A stretch of DNA of 64,000 bases, taken from an uncultured Eggerthella sp. (GTDB lineage Bacteria > Actinomycetota > Coriobacteriia > Coriobacteriales > Eggerthellaceae). Numbering within the stretch: the first letter of the stretch is position 1; every line of letters begins with the position of its first letter. The position numbers and the translations under genes were made by a program. The DNA lies in NCBI GenBank assembly GCA_905203045.1, contig CAJKUH010000008.1, positions 1 to 64,000 on the forward strand, read 5' to 3'. The notes beneath the pieces are model-generated. The model was not told where the DNA came from. It worked only from the letters and a program-made list of their open reading frames with translations, and made no database searches. Positions 23,604 to 32,011 of the stretch are shown here, in pieces.

Positions 23604-25592
23604 GTGGCTGGAAGCATGGTTGGCAGAACTTTCAACAACCGTTATACGCTAACTGAACGAGTGGGCCTCGGTGGCATGGCAGAGGTATACCGCGCGAAGG
23701 ACAACGTCCTGGGACGCACGGTTGCCGTAAAGGTTATGCTGCCGCAGTACGCCGCCGACCCAACCTTTACCAAGCGTTTCCGCCAGGAAGCAGCTTCGGC
23801 TGCCAACCTGCAAAGCCCCTACATCGTCAGCGTGTACGACTGGGGCCTTGACGGCGAAACCTATTACATTGTTATGGAGTTCCTGCGCGGAACCGACCTT
23901 AAAACCGCTATCAACGAACGCGGCGCCATCAACCAGCGCAAGGCAGCCGAAATCGGCAGCCAGATTGCGCAGGCGCTTACCGTTGCACACGAAGGCGGCG
24001 TAATCCACCGCGATATCAAGCCGCAGAACATCATGATCCAGCCCGATGGCAACATCAAGGTGATGGACTTCGGCATCGCGCGCGCAGGCGACGCGGGGCT
24101 TTCGCAAACGGCCACCGTTTTGGGCACCGCCCACTACGTTTCTCCCGAACAGGCACAGGGCAAAGAACTTACCGGCGCTAGCGACATCTACTCGCTGGGC
24201 GTGGTGCTCTACGAGGCAACCACCGGCAAGCTGCCCTTCGACGGCCAGGACGCAGTAAGCGTTGCCGTGAAGCAGGTTAACGAAATCCCTGCCCCGCCTA
24301 GCACCATCAACCCCAACATCGACCCGGGTCTTGAAGCCATCATCATGAAGGCTCTGGAAAAGGACCCGAACAAGCGCTTCAAGGACGCCGCAGAGATGCG
24401 CCACGTCTTGAACGACTTCTTGGCGGGACGCCCCATCAACCTGGGCGAAGACATCAGCGGCCTTAAGACGCAGGTTATGGGCGGCGTTGCCCCCATGCAG
24501 AACGGCACCGCCGTTATGAGCCCCGTTGCAGGCAGCCAGGCCACCGGCAACTTCACGCAGGTGGGCCCCCGCGTCTATTCCGCCGAAGACGAAGCGGAAG
24601 CCGCCAAAAAGAAAAAGCGCAACACCATCATCGGCGTGATCGTGGCCCTACTGTGCATCATCGGCATCGCCGGCGCTGTGTTCGCCCTGAATGGCTCGGG
24701 CGACAAAGTTGCCGTACCCGACGTAACCAACAAGCCCATTGCGCAGGCACGCACCACACTCGAGCAGGCGGGCTTCAAGGTAGGCACCGAAACCGAGGTA
24801 TACAGCAGCACCGTTTCCGCAGGCAACGTGGTAAGCACCGACCCGCAGGCCGGCGAGCAGGCGCAGAAGGGCGCCACCATCAAGATCAACGTTTCCAAGG
24901 GAACTGAGCAGATAACCGTGCCTGATTTGAAGGGCAAGTCGGCCGACGACGCCCAGAAGGCGCTTAGCGAAGCGGGTCTGAACGGCCAGCAAGGCGATGC
25001 CGTGTTCTCTGACGACGTAGCAGAAGGCATGGTAGCCGGCCAGGACACTTCGGCAGGCAGCAACGCCAACAAGGGTGACACGGTTGTGTACCACCTTTCC
25101 AAGGGCTCTGAGAAGGTAACCATCCCCAACGTTGTGGGTATGACGCAGGCTCAGGCAACCTCAAAGCTGGAAAGCGCCGGCTTTGCAGTAAGCACGGCAA
25201 CGGAGACCAGCAAGGACGTGGACAAGGGCAACGTAACCAAGCAGAGCAAGACCGGCACGGCTGCTAAGGGAACTACCATCACCATCACCATTTCGTCTGG
25301 CTTGGGCGAAGTTCCCAACGTGGTTGGCATGAGCGAGAGCAAGGCAAAGGAAACTATCGACAAGTCGGGTTACAAGTATGATGTGCAGTACAAGTCCGAC
25401 AGCACGGTTGCCAAGGGCAATGTGATTTCGCAGAGCACCAGTGGCAACACCGTGTTCCTGGTTGTTTCCAGCGGTCCCGACACCTCGTCCAGCGACAGCA
25501 ACACAGGCAACAGCGGGAACAACGGTTCGAACGGCAACAGCAACTCGAACAACAACGGTTCCAACAACAGCTCAAACAGCAGCAACAACTAA
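23604..25592 (+). CDS. pknB: Ser/Thr protein kinase PknB with PASTA repeats
   Basis: 662 residues from GTG 23604, chosen because GGGAG lies seven bases upstream; an in-frame ATG at 23568 lacks one. The kinase domain (about 10-270) has K43, H135-R-D-I-K-P-Q-N, D155-F-G and an activation loop ending G-T-A-H-Y-V-S-P-E. A membrane helix (about 341-362) is followed by four PASTA-type repeats (V-P-D-V-x-N, V-P-D-L-x-G, I-P-N-V-V-G-M, V-P-N-V-V-G-M starts) that bind muropeptides or lipid II, and an Asn/Ser/Gly-rich tail of about 35 residues. It senses wall precursors and phosphorylates FHA partners encoded upstream. Confidence 0.96.
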   Translation: MAGSMVGRTFNNRYTLTERVGLGGMAEVYRAKDNVLGRTVAVKVMLPQYAADPTFTKRFRQEAASAANLQSPYIVSVYDWGLDGETYYIVMEFLRGTDLKTAINERGAINQRKAAEIGSQIAQALTVAHEGGVIHRDIKPQNIMIQPDGNIKVMDFGIARAGDAGLSQTATVLGTAHYVSPEQAQGKELTGASDIYSLGVVLYEATTGKLPFDGQDAVSVAVKQVNEIPAPPSTINPNIDPGLEAIIMKALEKDPNKRFKDAAEMRHVLNDFLAGRPINLGEDISGLKTQVMGGVAPMQNGTAVMSPVAGSQATGNFTQVGPRVYSAEDEAEAAKKKKRNTIIGVIVALLCIIGIAGAVFALNGSGDKVAVPDVTNKPIAQARTTLEQAGFKVGTETEVYSSTVSAGNVVSTDPQAGEQAQKGATIKINVSKGTEQITVPDLKGKSADDAQKALSEAGLNGQQGDAVFSDDVAEGMVAGQDTSAGSNANKGDTVVYHLSKGSEKVTIPNVVGMTQAQATSKLESAGFAVSTATETSKDVDKGNVTKQSKTGTAAKGTTITITISSGLGEVPNVVGMSESKAKETIDKSGYKYDVQYKSDSTVAKGNVISQSTSGNTVFLVVSSGPDTSSSDSNTGNSGNNGSNGNSNSNNNGSNNSSNSSNN

Positions 25593-25597
25593 CCACC

Positions 25598-25627
25598 AAG
25601 GCCCCGCCCCGCGGGGCCTTTTCTTTT
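25598..25627 (+). terminator. pknB terminator
   Basis: AAGGCCCC/GGGGCCTT stem followed by TTCTTTTG, a few bases after the stop. Confidence 0.88.
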
Positions 25628-25628
25628 G

Positions 25629-25675
25629 CCCGGAAAATGACAAAAGGGGACTGTCCCCTTTTGTCATTTTCCGGG
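25629..25675. repeat. GGGGACTGTCCCC palindrome, copy 5 (47-bp perfect)
   Basis: The longest copy: CCCGGAAAATGACAAAAGGG on one side and its exact complement on the other, with one central base. It follows the pknB terminator. Confidence 0.9.
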
Positions 25676-25747
25676 ACACGCGGGAAGAGCAGCAACGAAA
25701 TAAGCGGTGTGGTAAGATAGCGGAGCTGTTAGTGCAGCATCCTTTTT

Positions 25748-25823
25748 GCCCCCGTAGCTCAGAGGATAGAGCGTCGGTTTCCTAAACCGTGCGTCGGAGG
25801 TTCGAGTCCTCTCGGGGGCGCCA
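25748..25823 (+). tRNA. tRNA-Arg (CCT)
   Basis: A 76-base cloverleaf with encoded CCA. GCCCCCG pairs with CGGGGGC, the anticodon loop is TTCCTAA, and the T loop is TTCGAGT. Confidence 0.96.
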
Positions 25824-25832
25824 TCCAAAAGC

Positions 25833-25859
25833 AAGGCCCGCCATCATGGCGGGCCTTTT
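25833..25859 (+). terminator. tRNA-Arg terminator
   Basis: AAGGCCCGCCA / TGGCGGGCCTT then TTTC, ten bases after the tRNA. Confidence 0.85.
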
Positions 25860-25891
25860 CACTTTTCCCCGCCTCGCTCCGCACGATCGGA

Positions 25892-26231
25892 CCTGAAACA
25901 GCGTTCGCGGGCTATCCTACCCCACCGCATAAAACGCTCAACTGCGGGGGCCCGGAGGGGCGGCGGGGATGCTGCGAGGAGGCCTCTGAAGCGCGGCCTT
26001 CGAAGAATTGCCGATAAGAAATCGCCCCAAGTATTCGACCGAGGATCCCGGGATTCCCTGAACCACGCGTCGAATCATATCCGCGATTCCTCCACTAAAT
26101 TCACCAGCAATTCTTCGAAAGCCGAATCGAGCGAAAGCGGCACCCGAGCAGCGTCCCCGCCGCCCCTCCGTGTCCCGCAGTTGAGCCACACATAAAGGAG
26201 TGGTAGGATAGCCCGCGAACGCTGTTTCAGG
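25892..26231. repeat. Long inverted-repeat element, copy 1 (340 bp)
   Basis: The left end CCTGAAACAGCGTTCGCGGG and its exact complement at the right end are followed inward by further matching blocks (GGCTATCCTACC, CTCAACTGCGGG, GGAGGGGCGGCGGGGA) and an inner pair TTCGAAGAATTGC / GCAATTCTTCGAA, so the whole segment can fold into one long arm. The core (about 26017-26115) resembles that of copy 2 at 37633. Read on the minus strand, both cores encode a similar peptide pattern (I-A-x-M-x-R-R, V-E-Y-L-G-R-F). The right end merges with the FMN riboswitch. Confidence 0.8.
26182..26209 (+). promoter_or_regulatory. Candidate ribU promoter inside the right arm of the element
   Basis: TTGAGC and TAGGAT are separated by 17 bases, just upstream of the riboswitch. 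The match to sigma-70 consensus is moderate (4 of 6 in each box). The call rests on spacing and position. Confidence 0.35.
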
Positions 26232-26378
26232 GCGAGGTGCAATTCCTCACTGGCGGTAACGGACAAGCGGGGCAACATAGCCCCATCCGAAGCCCGCGAC
26301 CCTGCTTGGCCTGGCGGCCAGAGCAGGCTGACTTGGTGCAAATCCAAGGCCAACGGTTAAAGTCCGGATGGAAGAGAT
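26224..26378 (+). promoter_or_regulatory. FMN riboswitch (RFN element)
   Basis: The conserved RFN blocks are present in order: GGTGCAATTCCTCACTGGCG, then GTAACGG, AGCCCGCGA, a variable hairpin (CTTGGCCTGGCGGCCAGAG region), TTGGTGCAAATCCAA, GGCCAACGGTTAAAGTCCGG and ATGGAAGAGA. P1 can form between CTGTTTC and GGAAGAG with one mismatch, and its 5' strand lies inside the end of the inverted-repeat element. FMN binding normally turns off riboflavin genes. It sits directly before ribU, so repression of uptake at high FMN is expected. Confidence 0.92.
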
Positions 26379-26390
26379 AGGAGGCTTATT

Positions 26391-26970
26391 TTGTCTACCC
26401 CGAACACCCCACCAAGAACACCAACGCATGGTCTACCAAGCAACTGGTTACCATGGCTCTTATGTGCGCTATCGGCGTGCTGCTCTCGTTCATCGAGTTC
26501 CCGCTGCTGCCTGGTGTGACGTGGCTTAAGTTCGACGCTTCGAACATGCCAGCAATGGTTTCCGGCTTCGCCTTCGGCCCTGGTGCCGGCGTTGCGGTGG
26601 GCATCGTTACCGCTATCATCCATGGCCTTCTGATGGCCGACTTCACCGGCGCGCTGATGAACGTGCTTACGGTAACCTGCTTCGTGTTGCCTGCGCCATC
26701 ATCTACAAGAAAAAGCGCACCTACCCCGCTGCTATCGGCGGCCTGGTGCTCAGCATCATCGCAGCGCTTCTTGCCGCCGTGCTGGGCAACCTGGTGGTTA
26801 CGCCGCTGTGGCTGGGCGTTCCCTTCGAAGCGGTAACGGCGATGATCATCCCCATCCTTATTCCGTTCAACCTGCTTAAGGGCCTGCTGAACGCAGTGCT
26901 CACGCTGATTATCTACAAGTCCATTTCCAACCTTATTACCCCGAAAAAGGATCAGACGAAGGGTCGCTAA
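26391..26970 (+). pseudogene. ribU: Riboflavin ECF transporter S component RibU, two frameshifts as sequenced
   Basis: The protein would be about 193 residues of membrane helices with the RibU hallmark L-K-F-D-A-S-N-M-P-A and G-F-A-F-G-P. Translation most likely begins at TTG 26391 (AGGAGG six bases upstream, S-T-P-N-T). The frame then shifts at CCCC 26407-26410 and again at about 26691-26697 (CCTGCGCC). Adding one C at each point gives one continuous frame of exactly 194 codons ending at 26970. The FMN riboswitch confirms the substrate. Intact neighbours and preserved coding on both sides of each break favour assembly error. If real, riboflavin uptake would be lost. An ATG at 26453 would rescue only the middle frame. 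Confidence 0.8.
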
Positions 26971-26973
26971 ACC

Positions 26974-27795
26974 TTGATTACCTTTTCTGACGTTTCCTTT
27001 ACCTACACGGGCGAAACCAAGGTGCTTTCCGAACTGACCCTTTCCATCGAACAGGGTCAGTTCGTTTGCGTTTTGGGCGCCAACGGTTCAGGAAAATCAA
27101 CCTTTTCCAAGCTCATCAACGCGCTTCTGGTGCCCGACACCGGCACCGTAACCGTGAACGGCCTGGAAACCAGCAATCCCGACAACACGTTCGCCATCCG
27201 CAGCATGGCGGGCGCGGTGTTCCAGAACCCCGACGACCAGATTGTTGCCAGCCTCGTCGAAAACGACGTGGCGTTCGGGCCCGAGAACCTGGGGATCGAA
27301 AACCCGGAGCTGCGCCAACGCGTAGACGAGGCACTGGCCAAAGTCGGGCTGGCAGGTTCCGGCAAACGCGAGACCACCGCGCTTTCCGGCGGACAGAAGC
27401 AGCGCGTGGCCATTGCAGGCGTGCTTGCCATGCACCCGAGCATCCTCATCTTCGACGAGGCATCCGCTATGCTTGACCCGCGCGGGCGCCGTGGGCTGAT
27501 GCGCGTGTGCAAGGAACTGCACGCCCAGGGCATGACCGTCATCATGATCACCCACTTCATGGAAGAAGCCGCCGAAGCCGACCGCGTTATCGTTCTGAAC
27601 GACGGCCATTGCGTGCTCGACGGCACGCCCGACGAAGTGCTGACGCAAGACCATGTGCTGCGCGATCTGAACCTCGACGTGCCGTTTGCCACCCAAATGT
27701 CGCGCCTGCTGCAGGACCGCGGCATTAGCGTTGGCACCCATATCGAAACCGAAACGCTGAAGGAGGAACTGTGTCGATTGCATTCGAACAGGTAA
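26974..27795 (+). CDS. ecfA1: ECF transporter ATPase EcfA1
   Basis: A 273-residue ABC ATPase. Walker A is G-A-N-G-S-G-K-S-T, the Q-loop is Q-N-P-D-D-Q (the extended form typical of ECF ATPases), the signature is L-S-G-G-Q-K-Q-R, Walker B is I-L-I-F-D-E-A and the switch histidine is in I-T-H-F. It powers vitamin uptake as a heterodimer with EcfA2. TTG 26974 begins three bases after the ribU stop, with poor ribosome-site complementarity, so coupling to ribU translation is likely. The 3' end overlaps ecfA2 by 25 bases. Confidence 0.93.
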   Translation: MITFSDVSFTYTGETKVLSELTLSIEQGQFVCVLGANGSGKSTFSKLINALLVPDTGTVTVNGLETSNPDNTFAIRSMAGAVFQNPDDQIVASLVENDVAFGPENLGIENPELRQRVDEALAKVGLAGSGKRETTALSGGQKQRVAIAGVLAMHPSILIFDEASAMLDPRGRRGLMRVCKELHAQGMTVIMITHFMEEAAEADRVIVLNDGHCVLDGTPDEVLTQDHVLRDLNLDVPFATQMSRLLQDRGISVGTHIETETLKEELCRLHSNR

Positions 27796-28655
27796 GCTTC
27801 AGCTACACCCCGCTTACCAAACGTCAGAAGAAGGCCGGCGAAGTGCAGCGCTATGCCCTGCGCAACGTGAGCTTCACCCTTGAAGACGGCGAGTTCCTGG
27901 CCATCGCCGGCCACACCGGTTCGGGCAAGTCTACTTTGGTGCAGCACCTGAACGGCCTTGCCAACCCCACCGAAGGACGCGTGCTCTGGAACGGGCAAGA
28001 TCTTGCCGACCGCAAAACGGCCACCCGCGCACGCGCTGACATCGGCGTGGTGTTCCAGTACCCCGAGCACCAGCTCTTCGCCGCCACTGTGTACGAAGAT
28101 GTCGCGTTCGGCCCGCGCAACATGGGCCTTTCCACTGAAGAGGTAGACGCCCGAGTACGCGAGGCGCTTGAAGACGTACACCTTGATTTCGATGCCTTGG
28201 CAGAGCGCAGCCCCTTCGAGCTTTCGGGCGGGCAGCAGCGCCGTGTGGCATTCGCCGGCGTGCTTGCCATGCGTCCCACTACCCTGGTGCTCGACGAGCC
28301 GGTTGCCGGCCTTGACCCTGCTTCCCGTGCCGACTTCTTGGGGCTTATCAAGCAGCTGCACGAAGCGCGCAACCTTACCGTGGTCATGGTTTCGCACAAC
28401 ATGAACGACATCGCCCTTCTGGCAAACCGCATGCTGGTTATGCACGAAGGCGAAGTGGCGTTTTTGGGAACGCCCGAGGAAATATTCACCCGGCACGCGC
28501 CCGAGCTGCGCGAAATCGGCCTGGGCATCCCGCACGCGCAGACGCTTGCCAACCAGCTGCGCGCCGAAGGATTCCCCCTGCCCGAAAAGCTGTACCTGCC
28601 CGAGACGTTGGCAGATGAAATTGCCCGTGTTCTTGGCAAAACGGGAGCTGAGTAG
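27771..28655 (+). CDS. ecfA2: ECF transporter ATPase EcfA2
   Basis: A 294-residue ABC ATPase paired with EcfA1. Walker A is G-H-T-G-S-G-K-S-T, the Q-loop is Q-Y-P-E-H-Q, the signature is L-S-G-G-Q-Q-R-R, Walker B is T-L-V-L-D-E-P and the switch histidine is in V-S-H-N. GTG 27771 is preceded by AGGAGG inside the end of ecfA1. The C-terminal 55 residues form the extra domain common to EcfA2. ecfT starts after two bases. Confidence 0.93.
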   Translation: MSIAFEQVSFSYTPLTKRQKKAGEVQRYALRNVSFTLEDGEFLAIAGHTGSGKSTLVQHLNGLANPTEGRVLWNGQDLADRKTATRARADIGVVFQYPEHQLFAATVYEDVAFGPRNMGLSTEEVDARVREALEDVHLDFDALAERSPFELSGGQQRRVAFAGVLAMRPTTLVLDEPVAGLDPASRADFLGLIKQLHEARNLTVVMVSHNMNDIALLANRMLVMHEGEVAFLGTPEEIFTRHAPELREIGLGIPHAQTLANQLRAEGFPLPEKLYLPETLADEIARVLGKTGAE

Positions 28656-28657
28656 CC

Positions 28658-29470
28658 ATGAACTTCGATACCGTTTTCGGACGCTACATAGCCAAAGACT
28701 CCCCCGTGCACCGCATGGACCCACGCGCCAAGCTGCTGCTTTCCATCCTGTTCATGGTGATGGTGTTCGCCGCCGGATCGTACGTTTCGCTGGGCGTTGC
28801 GGCGCTGTTCACCGCGGGCATGTTCGCCTTCGCGCGCATTTCGCTGCGCCAGGCGTTCACGTCCATTGCCCCGCTTGCCATCTTGGTGGTGTTCACCGCG
28901 CTGTTGAACATCTTCTTCGTGCAGGGCGGCGACGTGTATTTCCAGCTGTGGATCATCTGCATCAGCCAGCAGGGTTTGGAGCAGGCGCTGTTCATTGCAA
29001 TCCGCCTGACCATGCTGTTGCTGGGTGTAAGCCTTCTTACCCTGGCAACCACCACTTTGGACCTTACAGACGGCTTTGAGCGCCTCCTGGACCCTTTCAA
29101 GCGCTTTGGCCTGCCCGCTCACGAGCTTTCCATGATGATGGGCATTGCACTGCGCTTCCTGCCACAGTTCGCCATCGAGCTGCGCACCATTTACCGCGCG
29201 CAGATTAGCCGCGGCGCCAATTTCGGCAAGGGGCCCAAGGGCGGCGTTGCCATGATGACTTCGCTTATCGTGCCGCTGTTCACCAGCGCATTCCGCCATG
29301 CTGAAACGCTTTCGCTGGGCATGGACGCCCGCTGCTACCACGGCGGCGAGAATCGCACGCGCCTGAAGGAGCTTGCCTACAGCAAGCGCGATGTGCTGGG
29401 CCTGCTGTATTTGCTTGCCGGCACCGCAGCCGTGTTCGCAACCGACTTCGCATTGAAGATGCTGCTGTAG
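28658..29470 (+). CDS. ecfT: ECF transporter transmembrane component EcfT
   Basis: A 270-residue membrane protein, about five to six helices, with cytoplasmic coupling helices. The A-R-S/A-R-G-type motifs that contact the two ATPases appear as A-Q-I-S-R-G-A and, near the end, M-D-A-R-C-Y. With EcfA1 and EcfA2 it forms the energising module. Its position after ribU under an FMN riboswitch is notable: the shared module of many S components is usually not tied to one vitamin, so this set may be dedicated to riboflavin, or other S components may depend on riboflavin-controlled supply (inference). Confidence 0.92.
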   Translation: MNFDTVFGRYIAKDSPVHRMDPRAKLLLSILFMVMVFAAGSYVSLGVAALFTAGMFAFARISLRQAFTSIAPLAILVVFTALLNIFFVQGGDVYFQLWIICISQQGLEQALFIAIRLTMLLLGVSLLTLATTTLDLTDGFERLLDPFKRFGLPAHELSMMMGIALRFLPQFAIELRTIYRAQISRGANFGKGPKGGVAMMTSLIVPLFTSAFRHAETLSLGMDARCYHGGENRTRLKELAYSKRDVLGLLYLLAGTAAVFATDFALKMLL

Positions 29471-29536
29471 GCGGCACGCCAAAGTCGAAGGGGCCCAGTG
29501 CGACAGCCCCAGGCAACGCCAACCGCAGCCAACCGC

Positions 29537-29563
29537 GGCCAAAAGGAACAGTCCCGTTTGGCC
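29537..29563. repeat. GGGACTGTCCC palindrome, copy 6 (degenerate)
   Basis: GGCCAAAAGGAACAGTCCCG followed by TTTGGCC; the arms match but the core is eroded. It lies between ecfT and the next gene. Confidence 0.5.
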
Positions 29564-29671
29564 GGTAAACCTACCTTGTCAAGCCAGAGCGGCCAAAAAG
29601 GTCTGCCCTCATTGAATTTTCCAGTATGCAACTACCCATTCCACGCATAAGCCTTATTTGAAAGGAACCCC

Positions 29672-30076
29672 ATGGACGACATCATCGAATACCTTACCTC
29701 CGTACCAGCATGGTATCTGGCCACCTGCGAAGGCGACCAGCCGCATGTGCGCCCGTTCAGCTTCGCCATGCGCGAAGGCGATACGCTGTGGTTCTGCACA
29801 GCCACCAACAAGGACGTATACCATCAGTTGCAAGCAAACCCTAAGTTCGAGCTTTCCGCCTGGAAGCCCGGCCGCGGCTGGATCATCGTTACCGGCGTTG
29901 CCGACCTGAACGACACCGCGGGCGACGAAGTGCGCAAAGCGGGCTACGAGCACATGACCGCGCTAGGCGAAACCTACGAGGACTGGGGCGACCCGCGCCT
30001 GACGTTCTTCAGCCTGAAGAAGGGCGTAGCGCACATCGACGACATCGACGGCTCTTCTCGGGACATCGAGCTGTAG
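29672..30076 (+). CDS. Pyridoxamine 5'-phosphate oxidase-like (FMN-binding split-barrel) protein
   Basis: A 134-residue small split-barrel protein. The beginning (Y-L-T-S-V-P-A-W-Y-L-A-T-C-E-G-D-Q-P-H-V-R-P-F) and the K-P-G-R-G-W-I-I-V-T-G-V-A segment fit the short PPOx/FMN-binding family, whose members bind FMN or F420 or act on small oxidised substrates. AAAGGA precedes the ATG, and the gene stands alone between ecfT and a large terminator. The precise substrate is unknown. Confidence 0.8.
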   Translation: MDDIIEYLTSVPAWYLATCEGDQPHVRPFSFAMREGDTLWFCTATNKDVYHQLQANPKFELSAWKPGRGWIIVTGVADLNDTAGDEVRKAGYEHMTALGETYEDWGDPRLTFFSLKKGVAHIDDIDGSSRDIEL

Positions 30077-30120
30077 AAGGCAACCGGGGACCGCACCCCG
30101 TCAAAAAGCTCTGCCAAGCA

Positions 30121-30213
30121 AAAGCCGCCCGATTCAACGGAACCGCCCCCTGCTCCTTAAGCAACAAGGAATAGGGGCGGGTTCAACCGCGAATCAGGCG
30201 GCTTTTTTTCTAC
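30121..30213 (+). terminator. Large two-part terminator after the PPOx gene
   Basis: AAAGCCGCC and GATTC pair with GAATC and GGCGGCTTTTTTT, and an inner stem joins CCGCCCC with GGGGCGG and TCCTT with AAGGA. The T-run is strong. Confidence 0.85.
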
Positions 30214-30285
30214 TAGGGAAAATCGCAACCGAAGGAGCACCCTTATCGCCTGACGTACCCCCTCCGATTCACATCAAGGCAACAA

Positions 30286-30341
30286 GAAGGCCCTCGATGG
30301 ATACGGCCACCGCTTCAAGCGGGGCGCCATCGGGGGCCTTC
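30286..30341 (-). terminator. aroK terminator
   Basis: On the minus strand GAAGGCCCCCGATGG pairs with CCATCGAGGGCCTTC around an inner hairpin (CCGCTTGAAGCGG), about 45 bases after the aroK stop. Confidence 0.8.
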
Positions 30342-30385
30342 GTAGTGTCCTAGCGGCTACGTCGTTCGCGGACCGACGCGCCTTT

Positions 30386-30904
30386 TTAAAGCATGGAAAT
30401 TTGATCGACCACTTTGCGAGCTGCATCGCGAACGGAAAGACCGTCGATGTCGATAGTAAGGTCAGCGTACTTTTCGTACAGCGGGATGCGCTCTTCGTAC
30501 AGGTCGGCCAAGCTCATGCCCATGCCGTTCTTCATAACAACACCGCGCTCATGCAGGCCGCCCAAGCGGCTTTCCAGTTCCTCGTAGGAAACTTCCAAAT
30601 ACACCACGGTGCCAATGGAGGACAGGTGCTTCATGGCCTCGTCGGAATACACCGCTGAACCGCCGGTGGCAATGATGGCATGGCTTGCGGAAAGCGTACA
30701 CAAAACCTCGTTTTCCACTTCGATGAATCCGTCAGGACCGCAGGCATCGATGATCTTCTGCAGCGTTTTGTCGAGCTTGCTCTGGATAAGCAAGTCGGCG
30801 TCGATGAATTCATAGCCAAGGATCTTCGCCAAAACAACGCCCAGGGTAGACTTGCCGGCGCCCGGCATGCCAATGAGGATGATGTTTTCGGTGGTGTTAG
30901 TCAT
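30386..30904 (-). CDS. aroK: Shikimate kinase
   Basis: A 172-residue P-loop kinase that phosphorylates shikimate in chorismate synthesis. It has Walker A G-M-P-G-A-G-K-S-T at about residues 13-21, the D-x-D-like F-I-D-A-D segment, and a G-G-S-A-V loop, with R-L-G-G and the lid region following. GAGGAC precedes the ATG. It overlaps the permease gene end by eight bases, so both come from one mRNA starting near 31852. aroE lies elsewhere in the window at 37895. Confidence 0.93.
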   Translation of the reverse strand: MTNTTENIILIGMPGAGKSTLGVVLAKILGYEFIDADLLIQSKLDKTLQKIIDACGPDGFIEVENEVLCTLSASHAIIATGGSAVYSDEAMKHLSSIGTVVYLEVSYEELESRLGGLHERGVVMKNGMGMSLADLYEERIPLYEKYADLTIDIDGLSVRDAARKVVDQISML

Positions 30905-31850
30905 GAGGCCCGTCCTCTTTCCATTTGTCTCTACCGAGTGAAACTATAGCACGTTTCGCTTCGAGCCTTGGAGCCAGCACCTCGTTCACAAGGATAGCCC
31001 CGAAGATCAACGCAAAGCCCGCGAAAAGGCGCCCCGTCATTACCTCGCCGTACAGCAGCACGGAGAACACCACGCCGAATACCGATTCCAGGCTCAGGAA
31101 CAGCGCAGCCTGCGAAGGGGGCACGTACGCCAAGGAAACGTTCTGGATGCCGAAGGCAACAATGGTGGCGAACACCACCAGGAACAGCATCTGCGCCATA
31201 ACCGCAGGCGTGGTAAGCGTCTGCAGCGGGAAGGGGTCGGTCGCCAAACCGACAAGGCACCCGAACAAGCCTTCGAAAAGGAACTGGAACACGGTAAGCG
31301 TTAGGGCGTCGTGGGTTTTGGTGAAGCGCGATACAAACACAATGTGCACCGCAAACAGCACCGCGCTGAGCAGGGTAAGCGCTTCGCCCAAACCGATGGA
31401 AAACGCTTCCGCCGCTGCATTGACTGAAACCAGCCAAATGCCCACCACGGCAATGCACGCCGCACCGACGTTGCACAAAGAGGGGCGCTTTCGCGCCACC
31501 ACCCACCAGGCAAAGGGGACGATAACGCAGTACGTTGCGGTAAGGAATGCGTTGATGCCCGGCGTAGTGTAGATAAGTCCGATAGTCTGCGCAATAAACG
31601 CCGAAAAGTCGAACACGGCAAGAGCGGCACCCGCAGCAAGGGCGCGCTTCGAGAAATGGGCCTTCACACGCTTGTACAGAATGACGAACAGGATAACGCC
31701 CGCCGAAAGGAAGCGCACGCCCAGAAGCCATGCCGCCGGCAAAACCGACACCGCTTCCTTCATCACCACGAAGCTGAAGCCCCAGATCATCGTGGCAAGG
31801 ATAAGGAGGATTTTATAGACCCAAACGGGTATTTCGGAAAGTGAAGTCAT
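30897..31850 (-). CDS. EamA/DMT-superfamily permease
   Basis: A 317-residue membrane protein with ten predicted helices in two EamA repeats (W-G-F-S-F-V-x-M-K at the start of the first; the second with P-x-x-A-A-L-F-L-S-L-E-x-V-F-G). Such proteins export amino acids, nucleotides or drugs, and the substrate is not evident. TATAAT at 31859-31864 (minus strand) lies eight bases before the ATG, so the transcript probably has almost no leader. It is co-transcribed with aroK. Confidence 0.87.
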   Translation of the reverse strand: MTSLSEIPVWVYKILLILATMIWGFSFVVMKEAVSVLPAAWLLGVRFLSAGVILFVILYKRVKAHFSKRALAAGAALAVFDFSAFIAQTIGLIYTTPGINAFLTATYCVIVPFAWWVVARKRPSLCNVGAACIAVVGIWLVSVNAAAEAFSIGLGEALTLLSAVLFAVHIVFVSRFTKTHDALTLTVFQFLFEGLFGCLVGLATDPFPLQTLTTPAVMAQMLFLVVFATIVAFGIQNVSLAYVPPSQAALFLSLESVFGVVFSVLLYGEVMTGRLFAGFALIFGAILVNEVLAPRLEAKRAIVSLGRDKWKEDGPHD

Positions 31851-31858
31851 AGCTGTCC

Positions 31859-31864
31859 ATTATA
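31859..31864 (-). promoter_or_regulatory. -10 box of the permease-aroK transcript (leaderless)
   Basis: TATAAT on the minus strand eight bases before the start codon; no ribosome site fits between. The -35 region is not obvious. Confidence 0.5.
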
Positions 31865-32011
31865 GCCAAACGCTTTAGCGCCCTGATTTGAGAGAAGCTT
31901 GCGCCAGAAAATGCACCTTCGATGGCAGAATAGGCCGCTAAAGTACGACTCCCTCACTAGGCAACCGCCTAATTCCGCGAAAACGGGTCGAAATAGCAGG
32001 CACACGCAAAA

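Noticed and set aside
27057..28724. Long minus-strand frame of 555 codons
   Set aside because: Antisense to ecfA1 and ecfA2; no ribosome site or recognisable domain.
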